Notes under the pieces: generated by a model
Seen by the model: the letters and a program-made list of their open reading frames with translations, nothing else
Database searches by the model: none
Told to the model about the DNA's origin: nothing
In this document: positions 1 through 7,948 of the stretch, one piece after another
Layout: every line of letters begins with the position of its first letter
Position numbering within the stretch: the stretch's first letter is position 1
NCBI RefSeq assembly: GCF_000286835.2
Contig: NZ_AJYD02000038.1
Span: forward strand, 1,226,417-1,290,416
Origin: Enterovibrio norvegicus FF-33
Lineage (GTDB): Bacteria; Pseudomonadota; Gammaproteobacteria; Enterobacterales; Vibrionaceae
DNA: 64,000 nucleotides
Direction: 5' to 3'
Made by a program: the position numbers and the translations under genes

Positions 1-2
1 AA

Positions 3-476
3 ATGGAATTTAGGTTTGAAAAAGCGAACCCAGAAGATCTAGATGCGATCCTCAAGTTAGGTGAATCAAGCAATGAAGAACACGTTGTTCCTCTACTCAG
101 TGCTGATGGGAAGAAAGCGTTTCGAATAGCGTTTACGGCCGATATTAACAACGTAAAAGATGCCCAAATTTACTCTGTGATCAAAGCGACTGTTGACGAC
201 GAAATTATCGGTTATGTCGCTTGGCGGGATGAAAGTTATATTGGTCATCTTTATGTTAAAACCGAATATCACGGTTTTGGTGTGGCTAGGCGTTTAGTTG
301 AAGAAATGAAAGCAGCAAGTGGCGCAGCGTTAGTTCGCGTGAAGGCATCGATTTATGCGCTTGGCTTCTACAAGAAGGTGGGATTCGCACCAATATCTGA
401 CGAGTTAAGCATAAACGGTATTCGTTATGTTCCAATGGTACTTGATGTTGAGCAGAACAAAGAGCAGCGTATTTAA
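3..476 (+). CDS. GNAT family N-acetyltransferase
   Basis: The 157-residue protein fits a single GNAT acetyltransferase domain, which transfers an acetyl group from acetyl-CoA to an amine. The acetyl-CoA binding strand and loop are visible around residues 80-100 (IGHLYVKTEYHGFGVARRL), where the usual Q/RxxGxG/A loop appears as YHGFGVA. The C-terminal FYKKVGF signature is also present. The ATG is only two bases from the window edge, so no ribosome binding site can be seen and a longer N-terminus cannot be excluded. The substrate is unknown. Confidence 0.8.
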   Translation: MEFRFEKANPEDLDAILKLGESSNEEHVVPLLSADGKKAFRIAFTADINNVKDAQIYSVIKATVDDEIIGYVAWRDESYIGHLYVKTEYHGFGVARRLVEEMKAASGAALVRVKASIYALGFYKKVGFAPISDELSINGIRYVPMVLDVEQNKEQRI

Positions 477-566
477 GCGGGTTGCTTTACGCGTAGTTCG
501 CTTTGCCCTTGAGAAAATTGAGCGACGGGTATTTGAAAGCGACGACCAAGTATAGAAATCCAAGTT

Positions 567-778
567 GTGCGTTATAACGAGAGGTCAAAGATCAAGAAGT
601 CGATTGTTCCCGAGGAATTTAAGCACTATTTCGATGATTGGCACTTTTCCCCGTGGTCGAATCAGATGGAACGGTGTACTTAGCTGGCCTACTGCCGCAA
701 GAAAAGATAAGCCAATTAGCCGCGATTCATCATCGCGGCTTCGTTGACTTTTTAATGCGCCTCAACAAGGTTAACTAG
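567..778 (+). pseudogene. Frameshifted remnant of a RidA/YjgF-family gene
   Basis: No intact frame crosses this interval, but two adjacent frames join into one recognisable protein. The first reads KSIVPEEFKHYFDDWHFSP. The second, offset by one base near position 647, reads VVESDGTVYLAGLLPQEKIS and runs to TAG at 776-778. Together they match the N-terminal part of RidA-family proteins, where a WHFSP-like stretch leads into GDxVYxSG. The family's C-terminal half, including the conserved arginine region, is absent. The break lies in a run of C residues, so a sequencing error could explain the frameshift but not the short C-terminus. A hairpin (718-726 with 732-740) lies inside the remnant. Confidence 0.5.
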
Positions 779-786
779 GGGCAGTC

Positions 787-3069
787 TTACAAACCTTGTT
801 GGTATTGATCGTTGGTGTTGATTGGCACCATCGTAAACAACTCTTCTCGAACACTGACATCGCCATTCACGAGCTTTTCGAAGTGCTTAACGAGTTCAAC
901 TTTGTCCGCTTTTTCTTTCGAGCCGCCACCGATGTTGGTCAAATCAATAAAGAACTCATCAAACAAGTCAGAGAAATCTGTCACGATGTCCATGTTTAGG
1001 AATTGTTCGTGGTTATAGATGCTTGGGTAGCCACCTTTTTGCTTATCAACCGCAAACGAAATGCCTTTTACATTGGTAATCGTCGTTGCTTTCTCACATC
1101 GCAACATACAGCCCGCTTCAATCGCCGGTTTGTTACAGCCCACCGTTTGTTGGAAGAAACACTGACGGCTTGTCATCATCAGAATCGGGTGATAAATGCT
1201 GTAAGCCAACTTGAAGTTTTCAGGACGACGAATGTGTTTAATCTGACCTTTGTTGATCTCGTTTGAAATAAACGCACCCGCACAGTTTAACGATTCTTTC
1301 ATCGTGACTAACGCGTGTGAGTTTGTTGTGTTCAGGAACGGACCCGCAACCCATTCAATGCCCATTTCATAGGCCTTATACGCAATACCCGTGTTATTGG
1401 TGACGATGCGTGCTGGTTTGACTTCTTCTAGCACTTTTACGGCTTCATCGTAGTCTTTACCAATCAACACTGCAGGGAACCATGGGATCAAGCGTGGGTT
1501 TTCTAAGAAGATGTTGATGTACTTGCGATCGCGTTTTTTGAAGCTTTCAGGGAGCTTGAAGTAGATATCAGCATCCGTGACATCGCATACATTTAGGTCT
1601 GCGGTATCTGCAATCAGCATAGAGAGTTTTGGCTTCTCTTCTACTTTTGGCTGTTGTGGGAATGCAGGGACGTCCACGTGCTTAATAACGTCTTTAGATC
1701 CGTTCATTAAGAATGCAACGCGATCTTTCATTTCCGTCAGTTCTCGGAATGGGATCGCTAAGTTTTCGCCTAAGTTAGAGAAATCATAACCGAGTAATTC
1801 GTAGTTAGGATTGATCACACCTTTAAAGCGTTTTTCTAGCTCTTTTGAGGTGATGGCTTTTTCGCCCGCTTCTCTGAGCAGTGACGTTGATGTCACTTCA
1901 AACACTTGTTGGTCTTGTTCACTTGGCGTGACAACCACAGTGAGTGGCTCACCCAGCGTTGCCTTGAACGCAATGGTTACGGCAATTTTGTCGATACTGA
2001 GCGTTTTCACTTTTTCTTCGAGTGTCGCGCCAATAGCATTCTTGTCGTTATAAAGGTCGGTTCTGACTTCTTGAATTTGAACCACGTCAATCGCATTGCT
2101 CTTTTCAACCGCATAGTTAACGCTGTTGTCACGAGGGTTATCGATAAACATGTCTTTGGTTAAATTGCCTTTTAAAAATTTGTTGGTTAAACCACGGTTG
2201 AATACTTTATGCAGATTGGAATCATCTTCATACAACTCACCCGTTTCAACAAATTTATTAATATTTTTACGCCAGTTTTCAACAACCGTATAAACGTAGT
2301 GAGCTCCTTTAATACGGCCTTCAATTTTCAATGAGTCAACTTGCGCATCCACCAGTTCAGGCAGGTCAAAATACGCGGAGTTATCTTTTAGGTTTAGTGG
2401 GTACTTAGTACCGACGTTGGTCACTTCGTATTCGTCACGACACGCTTGGCTGCAACGACCACGGTTACCTGAGTTACCGACGCTCACAGAGCTTGAGTAA
2501 CACTGACCAGAGAAAGCAATACATAGTGAACCGTGAACAAAGACTTCCGTTAGCATGTCATGTTCATGCGCCACAGCTGTCATCTCTTTGATTTCGTCGA
2601 TATTCAATTCACGAGATAAGTTTACGCGTGAAGCACCGACTTTTGATAAAAAGTGAAGCTGGCCTTCATTGTGGGTCGTTAACTGAGTCGAGGCGTGAAC
2701 ATCTAACGTTGGGAAATGCTTTTTAACGAGGTTAAACACACCTAAATCTTGAACAATGATGCCATCGAGTGTCGTGTTCACTAATTGATTGAGTAACTTC
2801 ACGAGTGATTTTATTTCATGTTCTAGGATAACAACGTTTAAAGTCAGAAATACTTCACAACCGTATTCATGAGCTAATCGTAATACGCCATTTAACTCAT
2901 CAAATGAAAGATTGGATGCACGGTTACGGGCATTGAAAATGTCTAAGCCACAATAAACGGCATTTGCCCCTGCTACGATGGCTGCTTTGATCGCTTCTAC
3001 ATCGCCACCAGGTGCCAATAATTCAATTTTTCTACTCATTGTGAGATTGCTCGCTTCGTTTTTTGTCAT
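787..3069 (-). CDS. Peptidase U32 family protein, RlhA-like
   Basis: The 760-residue protein starts with the U32 signature (IELLAPGGDVEAIKAAIVAG, ANAVYCGLD) and carries the family cysteine region HGSLCIAFSGQCY...GNRGRCSQACR near residues 175-210. A second cysteine cluster lies near residues 650-670 (CFFQQTVGC, GCMLRCEK). U32 proteins of this type are not classical proteases. The E. coli relative RlhA hydroxylates 23S rRNA C2501 and uses cysteine-bound iron-sulfur clusters. The protein is about 100 residues longer than E. coli RlhA. MSRKIELL (ATG at 3039) is an alternative start. The exact substrate is inferred from the family only. Confidence 0.75.
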   Translation of the reverse strand: MTKNEASNLTMSRKIELLAPGGDVEAIKAAIVAGANAVYCGLDIFNARNRASNLSFDELNGVLRLAHEYGCEVFLTLNVVILEHEIKSLVKLLNQLVNTTLDGIIVQDLGVFNLVKKHFPTLDVHASTQLTTHNEGQLHFLSKVGASRVNLSRELNIDEIKEMTAVAHEHDMLTEVFVHGSLCIAFSGQCYSSSVSVGNSGNRGRCSQACRDEYEVTNVGTKYPLNLKDNSAYFDLPELVDAQVDSLKIEGRIKGAHYVYTVVENWRKNINKFVETGELYEDDSNLHKVFNRGLTNKFLKGNLTKDMFIDNPRDNSVNYAVEKSNAIDVVQIQEVRTDLYNDKNAIGATLEEKVKTLSIDKIAVTIAFKATLGEPLTVVVTPSEQDQQVFEVTSTSLLREAGEKAITSKELEKRFKGVINPNYELLGYDFSNLGENLAIPFRELTEMKDRVAFLMNGSKDVIKHVDVPAFPQQPKVEEKPKLSMLIADTADLNVCDVTDADIYFKLPESFKKRDRKYINIFLENPRLIPWFPAVLIGKDYDEAVKVLEEVKPARIVTNNTGIAYKAYEMGIEWVAGPFLNTTNSHALVTMKESLNCAGAFISNEINKGQIKHIRRPENFKLAYSIYHPILMMTSRQCFFQQTVGCNKPAIEAGCMLRCEKATTITNVKGISFAVDKQKGGYPSIYNHEQFLNMDIVTDFSDLFDEFFIDLTNIGGGSKEKADKVELVKHFEKLVNGDVSVREELFTMVPINTNDQYQQGL

Positions 3070-3219
3070 CGAATTTTTTGAGGAGGCATTCTACTCGCCT
3101 CACGCTTTCATTGCCACTCATTAGGCTTTTGTTGATCTAGGTCATGTCTGCACAGGCGTGAATCCCATTACCAATTCAGTTACCATTGAGCTATTGCGTT
3201 CTTTTTTAAGTCTTTCATC

Positions 3220-3873
3220 ATGACAATGCCGATCCTATATTCATTGAGACAGTGCCCTTACGCAATGCGAAGCCGTCTTGCCATTTTACATGCTGGCCAA
3301 ATCGTCATTTTGCGCGACATTGATATGAAAAATAAGCCTGAAGACATGCTGTCTGTATCACCTAAAGCCACGGTGCCGGTATTGGTGCTGGGTGATGGCA
3401 ATGTGATTGATGAAAGTATTGAAGTGATGGTTTGGGCGCTAACGCAATCTGACCCGAGAAACCTACTTTATTCGCACGATAAAAATCAGTTACCCGCCAT
3501 GCTTGAGTTGGTAAGAAGCAATGACGTGACGTTTGTCGGCGCATTGCAAAAATACCGAGCGGCTTCTCGTTATCACGATGACAATAAAACAGAGCACCGC
3601 GATACATGCTGTGAGTGGTTGATGCCTATTGAACAGAGGTTGTCTCAGCACGCCTACATAATGGGAGAGCAACCGAGTTTGGTTGATTACGCCATCTTGC
3701 CATTTATTCGCCAATTTTCCCGTGTAGATAAGAAATGGTACGCCCAAGCGCCATTACCGAATCTACGCGCGTGGCTAACCAAGCATTACAACGATCCGAC
3801 GTTTTCTAAAGTGATGGTGAGCTATCCCAAGTGGAAAAAGGATGATAAGCCAGTTGTATTTGGTGATGTATAG
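3220..3873 (+). CDS. Glutathione S-transferase-like protein
   Basis: The 217-residue protein has an N-terminal thioredoxin fold with a CPYA motif (Cys12) and the cis-proline segment TVPVL, followed by DESIEVMVWAL, which in GST-N domains contacts the glutathione backbone (ES pair). The C-terminal half is helical and contains the N-capping-like SLVDYAILPFIRQF segment typical of GST C domains. A Cys at the active site suggests a glutaredoxin- or omega-like thiol transferase rather than a conjugating GST. It stands alone, divergent from the U32 gene. Substrate unknown. Confidence 0.75.
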   Translation: MTMPILYSLRQCPYAMRSRLAILHAGQIVILRDIDMKNKPEDMLSVSPKATVPVLVLGDGNVIDESIEVMVWALTQSDPRNLLYSHDKNQLPAMLELVRSNDVTFVGALQKYRAASRYHDDNKTEHRDTCCEWLMPIEQRLSQHAYIMGEQPSLVDYAILPFIRQFSRVDKKWYAQAPLPNLRAWLTKHYNDPTFSKVMVSYPKWKKDDKPVVFGDV

Positions 3874-4008
3874 AACCCTATGCCGCCAAAACTCTAACTT
3901 CCCCGATTAAACGGTTGCAACGCCTCATTCAATACTTGAATTCCCTCGTAAATGACACTGTCACTTGTTGCGTCTCCCATAAATGACTCTGTTATCACAT
4001 GGAGGCAG

Positions 4009-4035
4009 TGATTTAATACGCACCGTATTAAATCA
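4009..4035. promoter_or_regulatory. Perfect 12-bp inverted repeat, likely operator
   Basis: TGATTTAATACG and its exact reverse complement are separated by CAC. The site lies 54 bp before the start codon of the small membrane protein gene at 4089. The arms are AT-rich with no T-run after them, so an operator for a dimeric repressor fits better than a terminator. No TetR or MarR gene lies next to it in the window, so the regulator is unknown. Confidence 0.55.
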
Positions 4036-4088
4036 TCATAACAACAACACACCATCGTCAGATTAAATGGCTGTACAAGGACGTAACC

Positions 4089-4577
4089 ATGACCGCAAAC
4101 GAACACATTGCAAACTTTCAAACCAACACCAAGGAACCCAAACTTTGGCAAGTATCTCTCTCCTTATGCCTTATCTCTGTGCTAATGGGGATCACCATTT
4201 TGGCCGTCGAGGTCATCTTTGGCTTAGAAATGCCAAATTCCGGCGTGCTTTCTACCGTTATTCCTACCATGATGACGGGCTTTTACTTTGGTCATAAAAA
4301 CGAAGCCTTGATGGTTTCCAGAACGCGTTGGCTTGCCGTGATGGTTTGGACTGGCATGAGCTTGCTCTATGTTGCCGGCCTTATGCGGTTTTACGATTTT
4401 ACGTTAGCCGACCTGACCGCTGAGTTTGGTAGTTTGTTTGTGTGGATCGGTTTTGCTTTCATTTTGATCATGACAGTAGTGAGTTACTTCATGATCAAAT
4501 CTGGTGAGAAGATAGGCATTAAGAACAGGGTTAAGGTGAGGGAGAAACAACTAGCTAAAGAGAAACAAAGCGAATAA
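4089..4577 (+). CDS. Small integral membrane protein, ABZJ_00895-family-like
   Basis: The 162-residue protein has four predicted membrane spans: about residues 20-42, 50-68, 77-95 and 112-132. A lysine-rich cytoplasmic tail follows. Length and layout resemble the uncharacterised ABZJ_00895 family. The ATG follows an AAGGA-like ribosome binding site at 4077-4081. A strong palindrome just upstream suggests dedicated regulation. No enzymatic motif is visible and its function is unknown. Confidence 0.6.
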   Translation: MTANEHIANFQTNTKEPKLWQVSLSLCLISVLMGITILAVEVIFGLEMPNSGVLSTVIPTMMTGFYFGHKNEALMVSRTRWLAVMVWTGMSLLYVAGLMRFYDFTLADLTAEFGSLFVWIGFAFILIMTVVSYFMIKSGEKIGIKNRVKVREKQLAKEKQSE

Positions 4578-4617
4578 ATAGTTCGCTCTGAAACTCTGAT
4601 AGCTGGCATCACAGACA

Positions 4618-5625
4618 TTATTTTTGGTGCGAGGGCGGTTGATAGTGCATTGAAGTATCTTGTTTCAAGAAGATATTACTCGCCACTAAGCTTCCTAAGC
4701 ACACAAACACCAGCGCGAGACTTGTCATTGCATCAGGTTGTTCGTTGAAAATTGGAATGGCGAGCAGGGTAGCAATAACAGGTGTCGCACTACCAAATGC
4801 CGCACTTCGTTCCGCCCCGAGTTGTTTAACGGCATATAAGTAAGTGCAAGACGCGAGAATGCCCGCCCCCACGCCCTGCAATAACGTATGACTGAGCACG
4901 TCTTTCCAAGGCCATGCTGAAGCGGGAGTGCTGCTCAAAGTGCTTGGCAGCCACCCCGCACTAATGGCAACGCCTAAAGTAAGGCACGAAATGACCGCCA
5001 ATATGCCCGAACATGCAAGGGCTTCAAGGTTGGCGACACGCGCACAAATCGTGAACGTCGCCCACATCAGGCTGCCAACCAAAAACAAGAGATGTCCCTT
5101 TGATTGCGCCCAGTCATAATCGCCCCCGAAGCTGCTTCCTAGGTTGGTGGCGAGAAAAAGTGCTGTTCCGATGGCAATAGCGATTAGCCCAATAATGCGG
5201 TGTGAGCTTAAAGGCTGCTTAAAAAACAATACGGCAATGGCGGTCACAAATAGCGGCAGCGTGCCCGGTACGAGTGCGCTGCCATGTGAGACAGGCACTG
5301 TTTGCATGGCGGTACTGGCGACCAGTAGATAGGGCAGTCCACTGCCGATGAACATGCCAATCAGGTATTTATTTGGAATGGCTCTAATCTGGAGTCGAGC
5401 TTTATAGACGAACGGTGCAAGCAACAACGCGGGAACTAGAAAGCGCATCAACGCGAGATCGGCAGGTTGAAGTTCTGAATTCGCACCGCCTTTTAACGAA
5501 ATAAAAAAGCCAGCCCAAAGCAGCAATGTCGCCAACATGGCGAGATAGCCGGCTGTTTTGCTTTTTGAAGATGATCTTTCTGGTGTTTTTGACGCTAGCT
5601 GACTTGTCGTCATGAGTGATTCCAT
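4618..5625 (-). CDS. DMT superfamily transporter (EamA-type)
   Basis: About ten membrane spans arranged as two repeated EamA halves are visible, starting with AGYLAMLATLLLWAGFFISL. This is the drug/metabolite transporter fold, usually exporting amino acids or related metabolites from the inner membrane. The frame is open up to 5664, but MESLMTTSQLAS offers more natural starts at 5625 or 5613. It is divergent from an Lrp/AsnC regulator 137 bp away. That pairing is common for amino-acid exporters controlled by their neighbour, so amino-acid export is a reasonable inference. Confidence 0.8.
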   Translation of the reverse strand: MESLMTTSQLASKTPERSSSKSKTAGYLAMLATLLLWAGFFISLKGGANSELQPADLALMRFLVPALLLAPFVYKARLQIRAIPNKYLIGMFIGSGLPYLLVASTAMQTVPVSHGSALVPGTLPLFVTAIAVLFFKQPLSSHRIIGLIAIAIGTALFLATNLGSSFGGDYDWAQSKGHLLFLVGSLMWATFTICARVANLEALACSGILAVISCLTLGVAISAGWLPSTLSSTPASAWPWKDVLSHTLLQGVGAGILASCTYLYAVKQLGAERSAAFGSATPVIATLLAIPIFNEQPDAMTSLALVFVCLGSLVASNIFLKQDTSMHYQPPSHQK

Positions 5626-5762
5626 TTCTGCACATGATCCTAAAACGCTATTATCGTGCACCACGATTGGCGATAGGTGGCAACTTTGAGCTTCATATCG
5701 TTATACGTTGATGGTTTCCGCTATTATTTTTGTATATTTTGATGATTAGCGGCGTGTGGTTG

Positions 5763-6218
5763 ATGGATCGTATTGATAAGCAACTTTTGGAATTGATGCA
5801 AAAAGACGCGAGACTGACAACTGCAGAGCTTGCGGATTTAGTCGGGCTTTCACCGTCGCCCTGTGCAAGGCGAATCAAGCGGCTTGAAAAGGACAAGATA
5901 GTCGGGGGTTATCACGCTTCACTTTCTCGCGATAAAATTGGTATTGCGATGACCATGTTTGTTGAAGTGAGTTTGAACAATCACCAAGTGACGTCAGTGG
6001 ATGATGTTGAACAAGCCATTAGCGATATGCCGGAGGTGGTGAGTTGCCACGTGGTGTCAGGCGCTTACGATTATTTGCTGGAAGTGGTTGCGAAAGATCT
6101 GGCTGGCTATGAGCAATTTACCCGCAAGCTACAATGCCTGCAAAACGTGAAAGACATTCACACGCAATTGGCGATACGAAAGGTGAAAGATCGCGGAATT
6201 TTACCCATCTATATCTAA
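5763..6218 (+). CDS. Lrp/AsnC family transcriptional regulator
   Basis: The 151-residue protein starts at MDRIDKQLLELMQKDARLT, the classic Lrp N-terminus. It has a helix-turn-helix (TAELADLVGLSPSPCARRIKRLE) and an RAM effector-binding domain (VVSCHVVSGAYDYLLEVV). An upstream ATG at 5730 would add 11 residues that do not match the family. It is divergent from the DMT exporter and probably senses an amino acid to control it. Confidence 0.88.
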   Translation: MDRIDKQLLELMQKDARLTTAELADLVGLSPSPCARRIKRLEKDKIVGGYHASLSRDKIGIAMTMFVEVSLNNHQVTSVDDVEQAISDMPEVVSCHVVSGAYDYLLEVVAKDLAGYEQFTRKLQCLQNVKDIHTQLAIRKVKDRGILPIYI

Positions 6219-6296
6219 TACTAGCGTTTAGATCCGAGTGTTTTGGACTTGCGGTGTAATGCCAGTAGTTTGATGTTAGCGCTATGTTCAAGTGAC

Positions 6297-6326
6297 AAAA
6301 AACGGAAGCTGACGCTTCCGTTTTTT
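6297..6326. terminator. Bidirectional rho-independent terminator
   Basis: AAAAAACGGAAGC and its exact complement flank a TGAC loop, giving a U-run on either strand. It sits between the convergent Lrp-type regulator and peroxiredoxin genes and can end both transcripts. Confidence 0.9.
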
Positions 6327-6341
6327 GTTCTACAAAGCGAG

Positions 6342-6815
6342 TTACAGCGCAGTAAGGATAGCTTCAGCTGAACTCACTTCAAACGTTTTTGGTGCTTCAA
6401 CGTTGAGTTGTGTCACGACACCATTTTCAACAACCATTGCGTATCGTTGTGAGCGAATACCGCCAAAAGTTGCGGTGTCCATTTCTAATCCTAATGCTTT
6501 CGTGAAGCTGGCGTCGCCATCCCCAAGCATCATGATTTCGTCCGCATTTTGTGTTTCTCCCCACGCTTGCATCACAAACGCATCGTTAACAGACACACAG
6601 ATAATGCTGTCGACGCCTTTTGCCTTAATTTGGTCGGCCAGTACGATGAAACCAGGCAAATGAGATTCTGAACAAGTGGGTGTAAACGCGCCAGGAACAG
6701 CAAATAAAACGACTTTTTTGTTGGCAAATAATTCGTTGGTATCGTGATTCATCATGCCATCTTTGGTGAGCTCGCTCAAAGTGGCAGACGGGAGGGTTTG
6801 GCCTTGCTGAATCAT
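6342..6815 (-). CDS. Peroxiredoxin, Prx5/redoxin type
   Basis: The 157-residue protein carries the Prx5 peroxidatic motif VPGAFTPTCS with catalytic Cys48, the Thr two residues before it, and a conserved arginine in GGIRSQRYA. It reduces hydrogen peroxide and organic peroxides, usually with glutathione/glutaredoxin or thioredoxin as donor. No fused glutaredoxin domain is present. It is monocistronic, cytoplasmic, and ends at the shared terminator. Confidence 0.9.
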   Translation of the reverse strand: MIQQGQTLPSATLSELTKDGMMNHDTNELFANKKVVLFAVPGAFTPTCSESHLPGFIVLADQIKAKGVDSIICVSVNDAFVMQAWGETQNADEIMMLGDGDASFTKALGLEMDTATFGGIRSQRYAMVVENGVVTQLNVEAPKTFEVSSAEAILTAL

Positions 6816-7148
6816 GTTAGCTGTCCTTATTGTTGTGATTGCAACCAGACTAGCCCGATTCGCCGTTGAATACCACGGATAGAAACTAGGTGTATAAATT
6901 GATCTGTCAGTATCCTCTCTAAGTCATCAAATGTACTCGCAGAATAACGACCACCATCAACTAACCTACTGGCTCTGAGTGACATTCTGTTAGCAAACCG
7001 TTGAAGAAATCTTTAGGTTCAGTCGACGCTTTAACCTTGAAAATTCTCGGCAACGTATTTATTCAAGTTTTCAAACAACACCCGATAACAGAGCGGTGAT
7101 TCAAATTAGTTGAAGTTCGGTGACAATCAGGTTTCACGTTGCACTTAT

Positions 7149-7187
7149 CAATATGCATCATCGATAAAGATGCGATGTATCATATTG
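7149..7187. repeat. Imperfect long inverted repeat in an intergenic region
   Basis: CAATATG (7149-7155) and CATCG (7159-7163) pair with CGATG (7173-7177) and CATATTG (7181-7187), leaving a 3-base mismatch in each arm and a 9-base loop. It lies upstream of the regulatory array of the acyl/peptide locus. It could be an operator or an RNA hairpin. It has no U-run. Confidence 0.45.
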
Positions 7188-7278
7188 GGGAGTAGGGGCG
7201 GAACATACTAGTTAAATCGTTTAAATGACGATTATGTCTTTTATTTGAAATCTGAGTGATGTGTTTTTTTACCATCAA

Positions 7279-7374
7279 TCTCTAATTTAGCTATAGTTTA
7301 TATCTAATGTTTAGACGGCTGTTTATAATTAGTGCGTCAGTAATTATCATGAGGTTTGGCTTATATTTTAAGTT
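7279..7374 (+). promoter_or_regulatory. Direct-repeat regulatory array A ahead of the ACP operon
   Basis: Three TTTCTAATT-like 9-mers start at 7279 (TCTCTAATT), 7301 (TATCTAATG) and 7322/7323 (TTTATAATT), a period of 22 bp or two helical turns. A GGCTTATATTTTAAGTT box (7358-7374) follows, beginning 35-36 bp after the start of the third repeat. The same architecture recurs at 16920-17015 while the spacer sequences differ, which argues for a conserved binding site. Phased direct repeats ahead of a weak -35 region are typical of activator sites such as those of LytTR-type regulators. The regulator is not in the window. The start codon of the ACP gene is about 290 bp downstream. Confidence 0.6.
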
Positions 7375-7383
7375 GGAACATAA

Positions 7384-7443
7384 ATGGCTAACAATTTGGG
7401 AAAATGTGCTCTCAACCTGTGAGGGTTTCTGATAACCTCACGG
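7384..7443 (+). other. Possible 12-codon leader ORF followed by a hairpin
   Basis: ATG at 7384 opens MANNLGKCALNL and stops at 7420-7422. Overlapping its end is an 8-bp stem with one wobble pair (7417-7424 with 7436-7443). The ribosome binding site is weak (GGAAC). It lies in the long leader of the ACP operon and might serve attenuation. A hairpin of the same design (17072-17079 with 17090-17097) follows array B. Translation of the leader is unproven. Confidence 0.3.
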
Positions 7444-7660
7444 AAAATAACCCCTGAAAGCAGTACGCGCAGCGTTTTATTGGGTAAAGGAAACAGAAGG
7501 CGAACAGTGTTGCGCAGGATTTAAAATGGCGCTAGAGCAGTGCATAAGTCTCTAAGATAATTGACGATGATAAAAGCCATTGTTAGTATTTTAATGAAAA
7601 ATATAAAACACAGAAAATACGTTGCTAGTGTGGCCATTTATAGAATCGGGTGGTAATATA

Positions 7661-7948
7661 ATGAGCTTTATTATAAAAGAAACGCAATATTTAACAGACT
7701 CAATAATATTGGAAATCATGAGTCGATTAGAGTCCGAATCAGAAAGTGCCATTGCAGCTAAAGACATTCTACCCTCAATGTCACTACGTGGTGATCTTGG
7801 AATGGACTCCATGCAGGCTGTGTCATTGACACTCGACTTAGAAGATTCTCTTTCAATCTCTATCGATGATGAAGACTTAATTAAGCTTGACACTGTTGGC
7901 GACCTTTTAAACATCATTGAATCCAAGTTAAGTGAAAAAAATGGATAA
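7661..7948 (+). CDS. Acyl carrier protein
   Basis: The 95-residue protein shows the carrier-protein phosphopantetheine site LRGDLGMDSMQAVSL with Ser50 and an acidic helix II (DLEDSLSISIDDEDL). It would carry growing acyl chains as thioesters for the ketosynthase and dehydratase encoded next. The start at 7661 (MSFII) follows GGGTGG; a TTG/ATG-like extension to 7622 looks unlikely. No phosphopantetheinyl transferase is encoded nearby, so a host enzyme must activate it. The stop overlaps the ketosynthase start (ATGGATAA), which implies translational coupling. Confidence 0.85.
   Translation: MSFIIKETQYLTDSIILEIMSRLESESESAIAAKDILPSMSLRGDLGMDSMQAVSLTLDLEDSLSISIDDEDLIKLDTVGDLLNIIESKLSEKNG

Noticed and set aside
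3894..4151. An 85-codon minus-strand frame across the palindrome and start of the membrane protein gene
   Set aside because: Cysteine-rich, without a family match, and it overlaps a better supported gene and operator.
6880..7100. Possible decayed coding remnant on the minus strand
   Set aside because: One frame stays open for about 55 codons but stops and frame changes follow, and I see no family resemblance.
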